From Terrabacter sp. Root85 (GTDB lineage: Bacteria > Actinomycetota > Actinomycetes > Actinomycetales > Dermatophilaceae): 61,404 nt of DNA. A program made the translations under genes and the position numbers. Under the pieces are notes generated by a model, which was given only the letters and a program-made list of their open reading frames with translations, was not told the DNA's origin and ran no database searches. Below, in pieces: positions 23,963-32,753 of this stretch. Where the stretch lies: contig NZ_LMIW01000013.1 in assembly GCF_001429185.1 (NCBI RefSeq), positions 1-61,404 on the forward strand, written 5' to 3'. The first letter of the stretch is position 1. Every line of letters starts with the position of its first letter.

Positions 23963-24630
23963 CCGTCGCCCCTCGCGACCCCGCCGACGACGTCGAACCA
24001 CTCGACCCCGGCATCGGCCAGGAGGTCGCGCAGCAGCGGCAGGGACAGGCCGACGACGTTGTGGTGGTCGCCCTCGACAGCCGTGACGAACGCGCCGCCG
24101 AGACCGTCGATGGTGAAGGCCCCGGCCACGGTGAGCGGCTCGCCCGTGGCGACGTAGGCCTCGATCTCCTCCTCGGAGAGCTTCGCGAAGTGGACGGTCG
24201 TGGACGCCGTCGCGCCCAGCGTGGCGCCGCCGCTGCCGCGCTCGTCGACGAGCCAGTGGCCCGTGTGCAGCACCCCTGACCGGCCTCGCATCCGGCGCCA
24301 CCGGGACACGGCCTCCGCGGCGTCACCCGGCTTGCCGTGGACCTCCCCGTCGAGCTCGAGCACCGAGTCGCAGCCGAGCACGACGACGCCCGCGTCGACG
24401 CGGGCCGCGACGTCCTCGGCCTTGGCGCGGGCCAGCAGCAGCGAGATGTCGGCCGGCTCGAGCGGGCCGTAGCGATCCGTCGCCTCGGCGACGGTCAGGT
24501 CCTCGTCGACCTCGCTCACGACGACGACCGGCTCGACGCCGGCGGAGCGGAGGGTCGCCCGTCGAGCCGGGGAGGCGGAGGCGAGGACGAGCTGGACGGC
24601 GGGCACGTCGGGGAGGGGACTCGGCGGCAT
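23953..24630 (-). CDS. maf: Maf-like nucleotide pyrophosphatase
   Basis: A 225-residue Maf/Ham1-superfamily protein that hydrolyses non-canonical or specific NTPs (dTTP/UTP type) to the monophosphate plus pyrophosphate. Motifs are LASASPARR at residues 16-24, catalytic Asp88 in GCDSVLE, and EGDHHNVVGLSL near the C-terminus. The ATG at 24630 is chosen because it gives the standard Maf N-terminus and lies 6 nt after TACCAT. It is convergent with, and overlaps, the PIG-V-like gene by 10 bp. Confidence 0.93.
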   Translation of the reverse strand: MPPSPLPDVPAVQLVLASASPARRATLRSAGVEPVVVVSEVDEDLTVAEATDRYGPLEPADISLLLARAKAEDVAARVDAGVVVLGCDSVLELDGEVHGKPGDAAEAVSRWRRMRGRSGVLHTGHWLVDERGSGGATLGATASTTVHFAKLSEEEIEAYVATGEPLTVAGAFTIDGLGGAFVTAVEGDHHNVVGLSLPLLRDLLADAGVEWFDVVGGVARGDGQG

Positions 24631-24636
24631 GACGCC

Positions 24637-24642
24637 ATGGTA
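24637..24642 (-). promoter_or_regulatory. -10 box of maf (TACCAT)
   Basis: TACCAT on the minus strand ends 6 nt before the maf ATG; leaderless pattern. Confidence 0.5.
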
Positions 24643-24667
24643 GGCGGCGCGGTCGCTGTCGGGAACG

Positions 24668-24703
24668 CCGACGGCGCCGCCCCCGGGGAGGCAGCGCCGT
24701 CGG
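24668..24703 (-). terminator. Terminator of the Ig-repeat protein gene
   Basis: An inverted repeat with 13 of 14 positions paired and an 8-nt loop starts 21 bp beyond the stop codon of the secreted protein gene and lies just upstream of the maf promoter. Confidence 0.65.
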
Positions 24704-24724
24704 TCGCCCACGTGGGACCGAGCG

Positions 24725-27181
24725 TCAGCCGATGGCTGCCGTCTGCGTCGAGTAGACGGACCTCGTGAGGTAGCCGGACTTCGCGCCGATGACGCGGACC
24801 TTGACGTACGTGCCCTTGTCGGTGCTCGTGAGCTTGTACGTCTTCGCGGTGGCCCCCGAGATCGCCGCGCCCGACCGGTACCACTGGTAGGTCATGGTCG
24901 TCGGGGCCGGGCTCCACGTGCCGAGGTTGGCCGTCAGGGTGTAGCCGACCCGCTGCGTGCCTGACAGGGTCGGGGTGGGCGCCGTGAACGAGCCGAGCAC
25001 CGCGGTCGTCGCCGCAGACGTACGGGCGACCGTCGTGTAGCCGGGCTTCGTGCCCGTCACCTTGACGGTCATCGCCTTGGTCTGGTCGGTCGCCGTCAGC
25101 TTGTACGTGCTCGCCGTGGCGCCGGAGATCGCGACGCCCGAGCGGTACCACTGGTAGGCCAGCGTGACCGGCGCCGGGCCCCACGTCCCGGGGACCGCCG
25201 TGAGGGTGTAGCCGACGGCCTTGGTGCCGCTGATCGTCGGCGTCGGGGCGGTGAGCGTGCCCGCGGCGACGGCCGTCGTGGCCGCAGACGTCTTCGACGT
25301 CGAGGCGTAGCTCGCCTTGGAGCCGGTGACCTTGACGGTCATCGCCTTCCCCAGGTCGCTGGCGGTCAACGCATACGTGGTCGCCGTGGCACCCGAGATC
25401 GCGACGCCCGAGCCGTACCACTGGTACGCGAGGGTGACCGGAGTCGGGCCCCACGTGCCCGCGGCCGCGGTGAGGGTGCTGCCGACCTTCGCCGTGCCCG
25501 TGACCGTCGGTGTCGTGCCGGAGACGGTGCCGGCCAGCACGACCGGACCGGTGGCGTTCACCTGCAGCGTCGCGCCGTCGAGGTAGGCGCTCATCCGCAG
25601 CGTGATGCGCTGGCCCACCATGGCGCTCGTCAGGGCCAAGGGGGACAGGCCGCCCCACATGGTGTCCTGCGGCACGCCCCCCACGACCCAGGTGTAGCTC
25701 GGCGACCAGTCGCCGGCAGGCGAGATGGCGCCGTGCGAGGCGTTGAGCGACGTGCCCGCGACGCCCGATCCGGTGATCGTCAACGGGCTCGCCAGCGTCG
25801 GCGCCGTCGACCGGATCTCGACGCCGTTGGAGTAGTACTGGGCGCTGCGGTAGCCGCTCAGCGTCCCGGTGACCCGGGCGAGGACGTACGTCCCCAGCAG
25901 GTCGCTGGTCACGGTGAACGTGCGACCGGTCGCACCCGGGATCGCGACGAAGCCGGTGCCGGCGCCGTTCGGCTTCATCCACTCGTAGGTGAGAGCCACG
26001 CCGGAGGGGGCCCACGTGCCCGGGTCGACGGTGAGGGTGCTGCCGACGGTGGGGGTGCCGCTGACGAAGGGCTCACGGGCGGTGAGGCCCTTGCCGGCGA
26101 CGGGGAGGACGATCGTGAGATCGCGTCGCCGTGTCTCGGTCGTCACGGTGAACGGGGTGGCCGTGGCCTCCGTCGTCGCCCCGTCCCAGCAACGGTCCTG
26201 GTACCGGGTCGTGGGTGCCCAGTTGTCGTACCACGTGTCCGAGACGCAGAACTTGTACGTCGTGCCGACCTCGGTGCCCACGGCGACGGTGCCGCCTGCG
26301 GAGGTGAGCTTGGGGCCGTACTGCTGGCCCAACCAGTCGCCCTCGGCGGGACGGTACTCGAGCAGGTCCCAGTTGATGTTCTGCAGGGGGTTGCCCGCGG
26401 AGTCGGTGACCTTGACGACGACGCCGGTCCACGGGTCGAGGACGAAGTTCACGCCGGTGACCGTCACGCCCGCGGGCACCGACCAGTCGACGTAGTCGGG
26501 CGTGCTTGCGGTGCCGTTCCAGGACTCGTTCTCGTAGAGGTTCTGGCCCGAGGTGTCCTCGGCCATGAGGTTGCTCGGACCGGCCTCGACGCCGGTCAGC
26601 GTGAAGGTGCCGTCGGCTGCGGGCCTGGCCGTGACGAGGTTGCCCCCGGTCGACTTCGAGATGCTGATCTCGGAGGCCGTGATCGGCTGCCCCGAAGTGT
26701 TCTTCACCGTGCCCTTGATCGTCGAACGGCGGTCGAGCCGGATGTCGGCGACCGTCGCGGTGGTGCCGGCCGTGACGGGTGTGGCGCTGCCGAAGGCGCC
26801 CTGGTTCGCGTACCACTCGATGCCCCACTGGGTGGCGCACGTCATCGTGCCCCAGCAGCCGGCCTGGATGCGGTACGGCCCCGGCGCCGAGAAGGTCGCG
26901 GTGTAGGTGCCGTCCGACGCGTAGGCGATGGTGCCGGCGTCGTCGTAGTTGGCGTCGTAGACCCAGACGCCTGCGTCAGGCACCCCGACGACGGTGCCGG
27001 TCGAGCTGAGTCCGGTGACTCGACCCTTGATGGTGTAGGTGGCGGCGCTGGCGGACGGGGCTGCCAGTGGCAGCACCCCGAGCGCGACGGTGGCGGCGGT
27101 CAGCACGGTCAGGAGGCGGCGCGCAGCACGGCGCGCGATCGTCCCCCGGGCCCGGCCGACCGCAAGGCGGTGGCTGAACAC
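24725..27181 (-). CDS. Secreted protein with tandem Ig-like repeats
   Basis: An 818-residue exported protein. The GTG at 27181 follows a good ribosome binding site (ggggaga) and gives a long twin-basic signal peptide (RRAARRLL, hydrophobic core, cleavage after APSASA near residue 46). Residues 47-380 hold Thr/Ser/Gly-rich beta domains with carboxypeptidase-regulatory-like (KGRVTGL, IKGTVKNTSG) segments. From about 380 to the end are five Ig-like repeats of 85-90 residues; the last three are very alike (TYQWYRSG-x-AISGATA, GTWGPAPVTLAYQW). Such repeats are typical of actinobacterial cell-surface or extracellular proteins. There is no LPXTG or membrane anchor, so it is probably released or bound non-covalently. 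Function unknown. Confidence 0.85.
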   Translation of the reverse strand: MFSHRLAVGRARGTIARRAARRLLTVLTAATVALGVLPLAAPSASAATYTIKGRVTGLSSTGTVVGVPDAGVWVYDANYDDAGTIAYASDGTYTATFSAPGPYRIQAGCWGTMTCATQWGIEWYANQGAFGSATPVTAGTTATVADIRLDRRSTIKGTVKNTSGQPITASEISISKSTGGNLVTARPAADGTFTLTGVEAGPSNLMAEDTSGQNLYENESWNGTASTPDYVDWSVPAGVTVTGVNFVLDPWTGVVVKVTDSAGNPLQNINWDLLEYRPAEGDWLGQQYGPKLTSAGGTVAVGTEVGTTYKFCVSDTWYDNWAPTTRYQDRCWDGATTEATATPFTVTTETRRRDLTIVLPVAGKGLTAREPFVSGTPTVGSTLTVDPGTWAPSGVALTYEWMKPNGAGTGFVAIPGATGRTFTVTSDLLGTYVLARVTGTLSGYRSAQYYSNGVEIRSTAPTLASPLTITGSGVAGTSLNASHGAISPAGDWSPSYTWVVGGVPQDTMWGGLSPLALTSAMVGQRITLRMSAYLDGATLQVNATGPVVLAGTVSGTTPTVTGTAKVGSTLTAAAGTWGPTPVTLAYQWYGSGVAISGATATTYALTASDLGKAMTVKVTGSKASYASTSKTSAATTAVAAGTLTAPTPTISGTKAVGYTLTAVPGTWGPAPVTLAYQWYRSGVAISGATASTYKLTATDQTKAMTVKVTGTKPGYTTVARTSAATTAVLGSFTAPTPTLSGTQRVGYTLTANLGTWSPAPTTMTYQWYRSGAAISGATAKTYKLTSTDKGTYVKVRVIGAKSGYLTRSVYSTQTAAIG
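24728..25520 (-). repeat. Three near-identical in-gene tandem repeats (about 265 bp each)
   Basis: The last three Ig-like repeats of the secreted protein are highly similar at both protein and DNA level, each about 87-89 codons. They could expand or contract by recombination. Boundaries are approximate. Confidence 0.7.
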
Positions 27182-27289
27182 TGTTGTCTCCCCTGTATGA
27201 GCTGTGTCGGCGTCCGCGCTCTCGTCGGACGCGACGTCAGCATAGGTGCGCGCCGACGCGGTGACCATGGGGAGCGGTGCCCGGGACGG

Positions 27290-27324
27290 AGGAGGCCCCC
27301 GACCGCTGGGGTCGGGGGCCTCCT
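27290..27324 (-). terminator. Terminator of the DUF885 gene
   Basis: A perfect 15-bp stem (27290-27304 with 27310-27324) and 5-nt loop lies 8 bp after the DUF885 stop. It also insulates the secreted protein gene further along the same strand. Confidence 0.8.
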
Positions 27325-27331
27325 GAGTCCA

Positions 27332-29026
27332 TCAGATCTCCTGCAGAACCGCGCCGCGCAGGGTGTCGAGACCCACGCCGCCGATGTCGAGGGCACGGCG
27401 GTGGAAGGCCTTGAGGTCGAACGCGTCCCCCTCGCGCTGCTTGACCTCGTCGCGCAGCTGCAGCCACAGGCGCTCGCCGATCTTGTAGCTGGGCGCCTGG
27501 CCCGGCCAGCCGAGGTAGCGGTTGAGCTCGAAGCGCAGGATCTTCTCGTCCATGAAGCCGTAGCGGGTCAGGTAGGTCCACGCCTTGTCGTAGTCCCACG
27601 CGCCGCCACCGACCTCCTCGGGGGCGTCGAACCCGCAGTGCACGCCGATGTCGATGACGACGCGCGCGGCCCGAAGGGACTGTCCCGCAAGCCAGCCCAT
27701 TCGGTTGCCCGGGTCGTCCATGTAGCCGAGCTCGGCCATGAGCCGCTCGGCGTAGAGGGCCCAGCCCTCACCGTGGCCGGACGTCCACGCCTCGAGGCGA
27801 CGCCACTTGTTGAGCAGCTCGGAACGGTAGACCGTCTGCGCGACCTGCAGGTGGTGGCCCGGAACGCCCTCGTGGTAGACGGTCGTCAGCTCGTTCCACG
27901 TCCGGAACTCGGTGTTGCCCTTGGGCACCGACCACCACATGCGGCCGGGCCGGCTGAAGTCGTCGGACGGGCCGGTGTAGTAGATGCCACCGGTCTGCGT
28001 CGGGGCGATCATGCACTCGATGCGCTGGACCGGCTCGGGGATGTCGAAGTGGACGTCCGTCAGGTCGGCGATGACCTCGTCAGCCCGCTCCTGCATCCAG
28101 GCCTTGAGCGCGTCGGTGCCGTGCAGGGCGTAGCGGTCGTCGGCGTCGAGGATCTCGACCCCTCGCTGCACGCTCGCCCCGGCCTCGAGGCCCTCGGCGA
28201 TCTCACTCATCTGGGCGTGCAGGCTCGCCACCTCCTGCTGGCCCCAGCGGTAGGTCTCCTCGAGGTCGACCGTGGCGCCGAGGAAGTAGCGCGACTCGAG
28301 CCGGTAGCGCTCGATGCCGCAGGCGTCGGCCTCGGGGGCGTGCGGCAGCAGCTCGCGCTCCAGCCAGTCGGCGATGTCGGCGTAGGCCGCCGCGGCCACC
28401 TTCGCGCCCTCCGCGAGCTGGTCCCTGACCTCGCCCGCGAGCGGCGTGTCACCCACGGTCGCGTCGGCCACGACCTTGGCGAAGTAGCCGTCGTCCGCCA
28501 CGAGGTCGCGCGACTGCTCGGCGCAGGCCTCGACCTGGCGGCGCGGAGAGACCTGTCCGCGCTCGCGGGCGAGGAGCAGCGACTCCTGGTACCCCTCGAG
28601 CGCGGCCGGGATCTTCGTGAGGCGGACGGCGAACGTGCGCCAGTGGTCCTCGGTCTCCTGCGGCATGAGGTCGAAGACGTCGCGGACGGCCTGGAGCGGG
28701 GACGCGAGGACGTTGAGGGACATCTCGTCGAGCCCGGCGGCATACCGGTCCTCGGAGAGCCGGAGGCGCTCGGTCATGGCGTCGACGGTGACCCGGTCGA
28801 CGTCGTCGGTCGGGCTCGCGGCGGCGAGCCGGGCCAGCGTCGTCCGGCGCAGCTCCGAGGCGGCGGCGTTTCCGGCGGGGGAGAGGTCGTCGAGCTCCTC
28901 CTCGGCGCCGGGGACGCCGAGGAAGGTCGCGTTGATGGGGCTGAGGGCGACGGACGCGTCGAAGTAGGTCTCCGCGATGCGGTCGACGTCGGTCTGGGGT
29001 CGCGCGGTCTGGGTGTTGGCGGTCAC
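27332..29026 (-). CDS. DUF885 family metallohydrolase
   Basis: A 564-residue DUF885 protein. The zinc motif is YHEGVPGHHLQ: His385-Glu386 with His391 or His392, and a second Glu in SGHGEGWALYAE. No signal peptide is seen, so it is probably cytoplasmic. DUF885 members are regarded as peptidase-like hydrolases, but the substrate is unknown. GTG start 6 nt after TACGTT. The PASTA kinase gene lies 74 bp upstream on the same strand. Confidence 0.9.
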   Translation of the reverse strand: MTANTQTARPQTDVDRIAETYFDASVALSPINATFLGVPGAEEELDDLSPAGNAAASELRRTTLARLAAASPTDDVDRVTVDAMTERLRLSEDRYAAGLDEMSLNVLASPLQAVRDVFDLMPQETEDHWRTFAVRLTKIPAALEGYQESLLLARERGQVSPRRQVEACAEQSRDLVADDGYFAKVVADATVGDTPLAGEVRDQLAEGAKVAAAAYADIADWLERELLPHAPEADACGIERYRLESRYFLGATVDLEETYRWGQQEVASLHAQMSEIAEGLEAGASVQRGVEILDADDRYALHGTDALKAWMQERADEVIADLTDVHFDIPEPVQRIECMIAPTQTGGIYYTGPSDDFSRPGRMWWSVPKGNTEFRTWNELTTVYHEGVPGHHLQVAQTVYRSELLNKWRRLEAWTSGHGEGWALYAERLMAELGYMDDPGNRMGWLAGQSLRAARVVIDIGVHCGFDAPEEVGGGAWDYDKAWTYLTRYGFMDEKILRFELNRYLGWPGQAPSYKIGERLWLQLRDEVKQREGDAFDLKAFHRRALDIGGVGLDTLRGAVLQEI

Positions 29027-29032
29027 CCGGCG

Positions 29033-29038
29033 AACGTA
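29033..29038 (-). promoter_or_regulatory. -10 box of DUF885 gene (TACGTT)
   Basis: TACGTT lies 6 nt before the GTG at 29026; leaderless pattern. Confidence 0.5.
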
Positions 29039-29100
29039 ATCCAGCCCGCGGTCACGTGCCAGTGCATTGTGGGCGCCGGTTCGCGACCCCGGCCGGTGGC

Positions 29101-30786
29101 TCAGCCGTCGCCGTCGGACGAGCCGCCCTTGGCATCGCCCGACACGACGAGCACGACGATCCCGTCGGCGGTCTGGGCGCCCGCCGACGGCCAGGTCGCG
29201 AGGACCTGACCGCTGTCGCCGTCGGACGGGACGGTGAGCCGTGTGACGCGGACGTCCTCGCCGCCGAGGGACTTCTCCGCGTCCTTGGCGCTCGTGCCGA
29301 CGAGACCGTCGGGCACGACGAAGGAGGAGTTGACCCGGTCAGGGGCGTGTCCGCGGCTGACGACGAGCGCGACGGTCTGCCCCTTCGCCATGGGCTGCCC
29401 CTCGGCGGGGTAGCTGCCCATGACCGCGCCGTCCGGCTGCGTCGAGCGCACGAGCACCCAGCGCACGTTGACACCGAGCCCGATCAGCTCGTTGACCGCG
29501 GCGTCGCGCTGCTGGCCGACGAGGCCGCCGGGGACGGTGCTGCCGTCGGACGGCGGGGCGGTCGTGGACGGTGCGGGCGTCGGCTTCTGGGAGGTCGCCG
29601 ACGGGCGCGTGCCGGGAGCGGCGGACGTCGGCGCGTCCGAACCCGACAGCAGGACGTAGCCGAGGATCCCGACGAGTGCCACGACGGCGACGAGGAGCAC
29701 CCAGACGACGGGGCTCGGGCCGGACCGGCGGCGGCTCGCCGCGTTCGAGCGTCGGGTGACGGCCGGCCCGCGAGGGACGGGCCGGGCCGAGGCCGTGGCA
29801 TCGGCGTACGCCGTGGGCGCCGGGTGGACGGCGGTGCGCTCGCCGCCCGCGAGGACACCGACGGTCGGCATCATCGCCGTGCTGGCGCCGCCGGCGCCGA
29901 GGTCGAGCACCGAGGTCGCCTCGCCGGCCGGCAGGGCCCGGGTGGCGGCGTCGGCGCGCATCTCGTGACCGACCAGCGCGGCAGCCATGGCGTCGGCATC
30001 GGCGTAGCGGTCGGCCGGTGACTTGGCCGTGGCGCGGACGACGACCTCGTCGAGGTTCGCGGGCAGGTCGGCGACGCGCGAGCTGGGCAGCGGCACCGGC
30101 TCGTCGAGGTGGCGCATCGCGATCGCGACCGGGGTGTCGCCGTCGAAGGGCACCGAGCCGGTCAGCATCTGGAAGAGCAGGATGCCGAGCGAGTAGAGGT
30201 CGGACGACGGCGTCGTGGCCTCGCCCCGGGCCTGTTCGGGAGCGACGTAGGCGGCCGTCCCCATCACGGTGCCGGTATCGGTGAGCGACGCCTGCCCGAG
30301 CGCCCGGGCGATACCGAAGTCGGTCACCTTGACGGTGCCGTCGGGACGGATGATGACGTTGCCGGGCTTGACGTCACGGTGGACGACACCGGCGCGGTGG
30401 GCGGCGCCGAGCGCTGCGCAGACCTGCTCGGCGACGCGGACCGCGTCGCCGGGGGTGAGCCGGCCGTGCTCCCGGATCACGTGGGCGAGGTCCTGGCCCT
30501 CGGCATACTCCATGACGATGAAGTGGGAGTCGCCGTCGACGCCGTAGTCGTAGACCTGGGCGATGTTCGGGTGGGAGAGCGCGGCGGCCGTCAGGGCCTC
30601 ACGGCGGAAGCGCTCGACGAAGTCGGGGGAGTCAGCGAACCCAGCGGCGAGCACCTTGACGGCGACGAGCCGGCCCAGGCGGTCGTCGGTCGCGAGGTGC
30701 ACCTCACCCATGCCGCCGACGGCGATGCGCTCACGCAGGGAGTAGCGCTCGGCGATCCGGACGGTGGGGCTCGACTCGACAGACAT
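29101..30786 (-). CDS. Ser/Thr protein kinase with PASTA domains
   Basis: A 561-residue membrane kinase. The catalytic domain (residues 15-280) has the Gly-rich loop GGMGEVH, invariant Lys44 in VAVK, HRDVKPGN with catalytic Asp138, the DFG triad and an activation loop rich in Thr (SLTDTGTVMGT). A Pro/Thr/Ala-rich juxtamembrane region leads to one membrane helix (about 359-379), then an extracellular Thr/Pro linker and two PASTA-type repeats (from about 410 and 480). It resembles PknB-like kinases that sense cell-wall fragments, but it is not in the usual pbpA-rodA-fha cluster. The ATG at 30786 is chosen because TACGCT lies 8 nt upstream and it gives a normal N-terminus. Confidence 0.92.
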   Translation of the reverse strand: MSVESSPTVRIAERYSLRERIAVGGMGEVHLATDDRLGRLVAVKVLAAGFADSPDFVERFRREALTAAALSHPNIAQVYDYGVDGDSHFIVMEYAEGQDLAHVIREHGRLTPGDAVRVAEQVCAALGAAHRAGVVHRDVKPGNVIIRPDGTVKVTDFGIARALGQASLTDTGTVMGTAAYVAPEQARGEATTPSSDLYSLGILLFQMLTGSVPFDGDTPVAIAMRHLDEPVPLPSSRVADLPANLDEVVVRATAKSPADRYADADAMAAALVGHEMRADAATRALPAGEATSVLDLGAGGASTAMMPTVGVLAGGERTAVHPAPTAYADATASARPVPRGPAVTRRSNAASRRRSGPSPVVWVLLVAVVALVGILGYVLLSGSDAPTSAAPGTRPSATSQKPTPAPSTTAPPSDGSTVPGGLVGQQRDAAVNELIGLGVNVRWVLVRSTQPDGAVMGSYPAEGQPMAKGQTVALVVSRGHAPDRVNSSFVVPDGLVGTSAKDAEKSLGGEDVRVTRLTVPSDGDSGQVLATWPSAGAQTADGIVVLVVSGDAKGGSSDGDG

Positions 30787-30794
30787 GGGCAACG

Positions 30795-30800
30795 AGCGTA
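30795..30800 (-). promoter_or_regulatory. -10 box of PASTA kinase gene (TACGCT)
   Basis: TACGCT lies 8 nt before the kinase ATG in the 54-bp gap after the carboxylase epsilon gene. Confidence 0.5.
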
Positions 30801-30840
30801 GGGCAGCAGGCCGGGTGACGGCCAACCGAAGCGTCTCGCG

Positions 30841-31068
30841 TCAGCGCGGCAGACCGGTGCGGCGCCACCCGCCGTGGCGTGCCGAGGGCCCGACGAGCCG
30901 CCATGACGGGTCGGACCACGCCGAGCGGGCGTGCTCGGGTGCGGGCTCGTCCCCACCGAGGGCGGACAGCACGGCGACGAGCGCCGCGACCTCCTCGGGG
31001 GTCGGGTGACCCGAGATGCGGATCGTGGGCGCGACGTCGGCGGCCTCGGGGGTCGTGGGATCGGTCAC
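30841..31068 (-). CDS. accE: Acyl-CoA carboxylase epsilon subunit
   Basis: A 75-residue protein with the epsilon-family core: [22 protein letters not shown] in the middle and a Trp-rich C-terminus ([12 protein letters not shown]). Epsilon subunits bind and activate actinobacterial propionyl/acetyl-CoA carboxylases. The GTG start overlaps the beta-subunit stop (GTGA), giving tight coupling. Confidence 0.9.
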   Translation of the reverse strand: MTDPTTPEAADVAPTIRISGHPTPEEVAALVAVLSALGGDEPAPEHARSAWSDPSWRLVGPSARHGGWRRTGLPR

Positions 31069-32729
31069 AGCGGGATGTTCCCGTGCTTCTTGGGCGGGAG
31101 CGTCTCGCGCTTGTTCTGCAGGGCCCGCAGGGCGCGCGTGACGTTCATCCGCGTGTTGGAGGGGCTGATGACGGTGTCGATGTAGCCGCGCTCGGCCGCG
31201 ACGTACGGGTTGGCGAGCGTCTCCTCGTAGTGGGCGATGAGCTCCTGGCGCTGGGCGTCGACGTCGCCGCCCCGCTCCGCGGTGTGCTTGAGCTCCTTGC
31301 GGTAGAGGATGTTGACGGCGCCCTGCGCGCCCATGACGGCGATCTGCCCGGTCGGCCACGCGAGGTTGATGTCGGCGCCCAGGTGCTTGGAGCCCATGAC
31401 GTCGTAGGCGCCGCCGTAGGCCTTGCGCGTGATGACGGTGATCTTGGGGACCGTGGCCTCGGCGTATGCGTAGATGAGCTTCGCGCCGCGGCGGATGATG
31501 CCGTCCCACTCCTGGCTCGTGCCGGGCAGGAAGCCCGGCACGTCGACGAGCGTCAGGACCGGGACGTTGAAGCAGTCGCACGTGCGCACGAACCGCGCGG
31601 CCTTCTCCGACGCGTGGATGTCGAGGCACCCCGCGAACTGGAGCGGCTGGTTGGCCACGATGCCGACCGACATCCCGTCGATGCGGGCGAAGCCGGTGAG
31701 GATGTTGGGCGCGAAGAGGGGCTGGACCTCGAGGAACTCGCCGTCGTCGACGAGGTGCTCGATGACCTGCTTCATGTCGTAGGGGACGTTCGGCGAGTCC
31801 GGGATGCACGTGTCGAGCCAGCGGTCGTCGTCGGTGACCGACAGGTCGGCCTCGCCCTCGCCGTACGAGGGCGGGGTCTCGAGGTTGTTGCTCGGCAGGT
31901 AGGACAGGAGGGCCTTGACGTAGTCGATGGCGTCCTGCTCGTCGGTGCCCATGTAGTGCGCGACGCCCGACTTGCTGTTGTGCGTCAGCGCGCCGCCGAG
32001 CTCCTCGAAGCCGACGTCCTCGCCGGTCACGGTCTTGATGACGTCGGGGCCGGTGATGAACATGTGCGAGGTCTGGTCGACCATGACGGTGAAGTCGGTG
32101 ATGGCGGGGGAGTAGACCGCCCCGCCCGCGCACGGGCCCATGACGAGGGAGATCTGGGGGATGACGCCGGAGGCGCGGACGTTGCGGAAGAAGATCTCGC
32201 CGTAGAGGCCGAGCGAGACGACGCCCTCCTGGATGCGGGCGCCGCCGGAGTCGTTGAGGCCGACGACGGGGCAGCCGATCTTCATGGCGAAGTCCATGAC
32301 CTTGACGATCTTCTCGCCGAAGACCTCGCCGAGCGATCCGCCGAAGACGGTGAAGTCCTGGGCGAAGACCGCCACCTGGCGGCCGTCGACCATGCCGTAG
32401 CCGGTGACGACGCCGTCGCCGTAGGGGCGGTTCTTGTCCTGGCCGAAGTTGTTGCTGCGGTGCCGGGCGTACTTGTCGAGCTCGATGAAGGTCCCCTCGT
32501 CGAGGAGCATCTCGATGCGCTCGCGGGCGGTCTTCTTGCCGCGGGCGTGCTGCTTCTCGACCGCGCGCTCCGAACCGGCGTTGGCGACCTCGGCGACGCG
32601 CCGCTTGAGATCGGCGAGCTTGCCGGCGGTGGTCGTGAGGTCGGGCCCCGGGGCCGCCTCCGCCTGTGGTGTGGCGCTCTCCGGCGACGTGCTGGTCGGC
32701 TGTTCTGCGACGGCGTGATCGGTGGCCAT
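31065..32729 (-). CDS. accD: Propionyl-/acetyl-CoA carboxylase beta subunit
   Basis: A 554-residue carboxyltransferase of the AccD5/PccB type. Key parts are the first oxyanion loop [13 protein letters not shown], the [13 protein letters not shown] loop and the second oxyanion region [13 protein letters not shown]. After an Ala/Pro/Thr-rich N-terminal tail of about 35 residues it follows the family to the usual C-terminal [10 protein letters not shown]. With the epsilon subunit downstream it should form propionyl-CoA/acetyl-CoA carboxylase with an AccA-type subunit (probably 12637), making methylmalonyl-CoA or malonyl-CoA. It is divergent from birA, which attaches biotin to AccA. ATG 7 nt after TAGAGT. 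Confidence 0.95.
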   Translation of the reverse strand: MATDHAVAEQPTSTSPESATPQAEAAPGPDLTTTAGKLADLKRRVAEVANAGSERAVEKQHARGKKTARERIEMLLDEGTFIELDKYARHRSNNFGQDKNRPYGDGVVTGYGMVDGRQVAVFAQDFTVFGGSLGEVFGEKIVKVMDFAMKIGCPVVGLNDSGGARIQEGVVSLGLYGEIFFRNVRASGVIPQISLVMGPCAGGAVYSPAITDFTVMVDQTSHMFITGPDVIKTVTGEDVGFEELGGALTHNSKSGVAHYMGTDEQDAIDYVKALLSYLPSNNLETPPSYGEGEADLSVTDDDRWLDTCIPDSPNVPYDMKQVIEHLVDDGEFLEVQPLFAPNILTGFARIDGMSVGIVANQPLQFAGCLDIHASEKAARFVRTCDCFNVPVLTLVDVPGFLPGTSQEWDGIIRRGAKLIYAYAEATVPKITVITRKAYGGAYDVMGSKHLGADINLAWPTGQIAVMGAQGAVNILYRKELKHTAERGGDVDAQRQELIAHYEETLANPYVAAERGYIDTVISPSNTRMNVTRALRALQNKRETLPPKKHGNIPL

Positions 32730-32736
32730 GCTCGGC

Positions 32737-32742
32737 ACTCTA
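32737..32742 (-). promoter_or_regulatory. -10 box of accD (TAGAGT)
   Basis: TAGAGT lies 7 nt before the accD ATG and shares two bases with the plus-strand -10 of birA. Confidence 0.65.
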
Positions 32743-32746
32743 GCCT
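32741..32746 (+). promoter_or_regulatory. -10 box of birA (TAGCCT)
   Basis: TAGCCT lies 7 nt before the GTG at 32754. It overlaps the accD -10 on the other strand by two bases, so the two promoters are likely to exclude each other. Confidence 0.6.
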
Positions 32747-32753
32747 TGTGGAC

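Noticed and set aside
25733-29209. A 1158-codon open frame antisense to the secreted protein and DUF885 genes.
   Set aside because: It crosses two unrelated genes and their terminator on the other strand; low-complexity composition, no domain or start signal.
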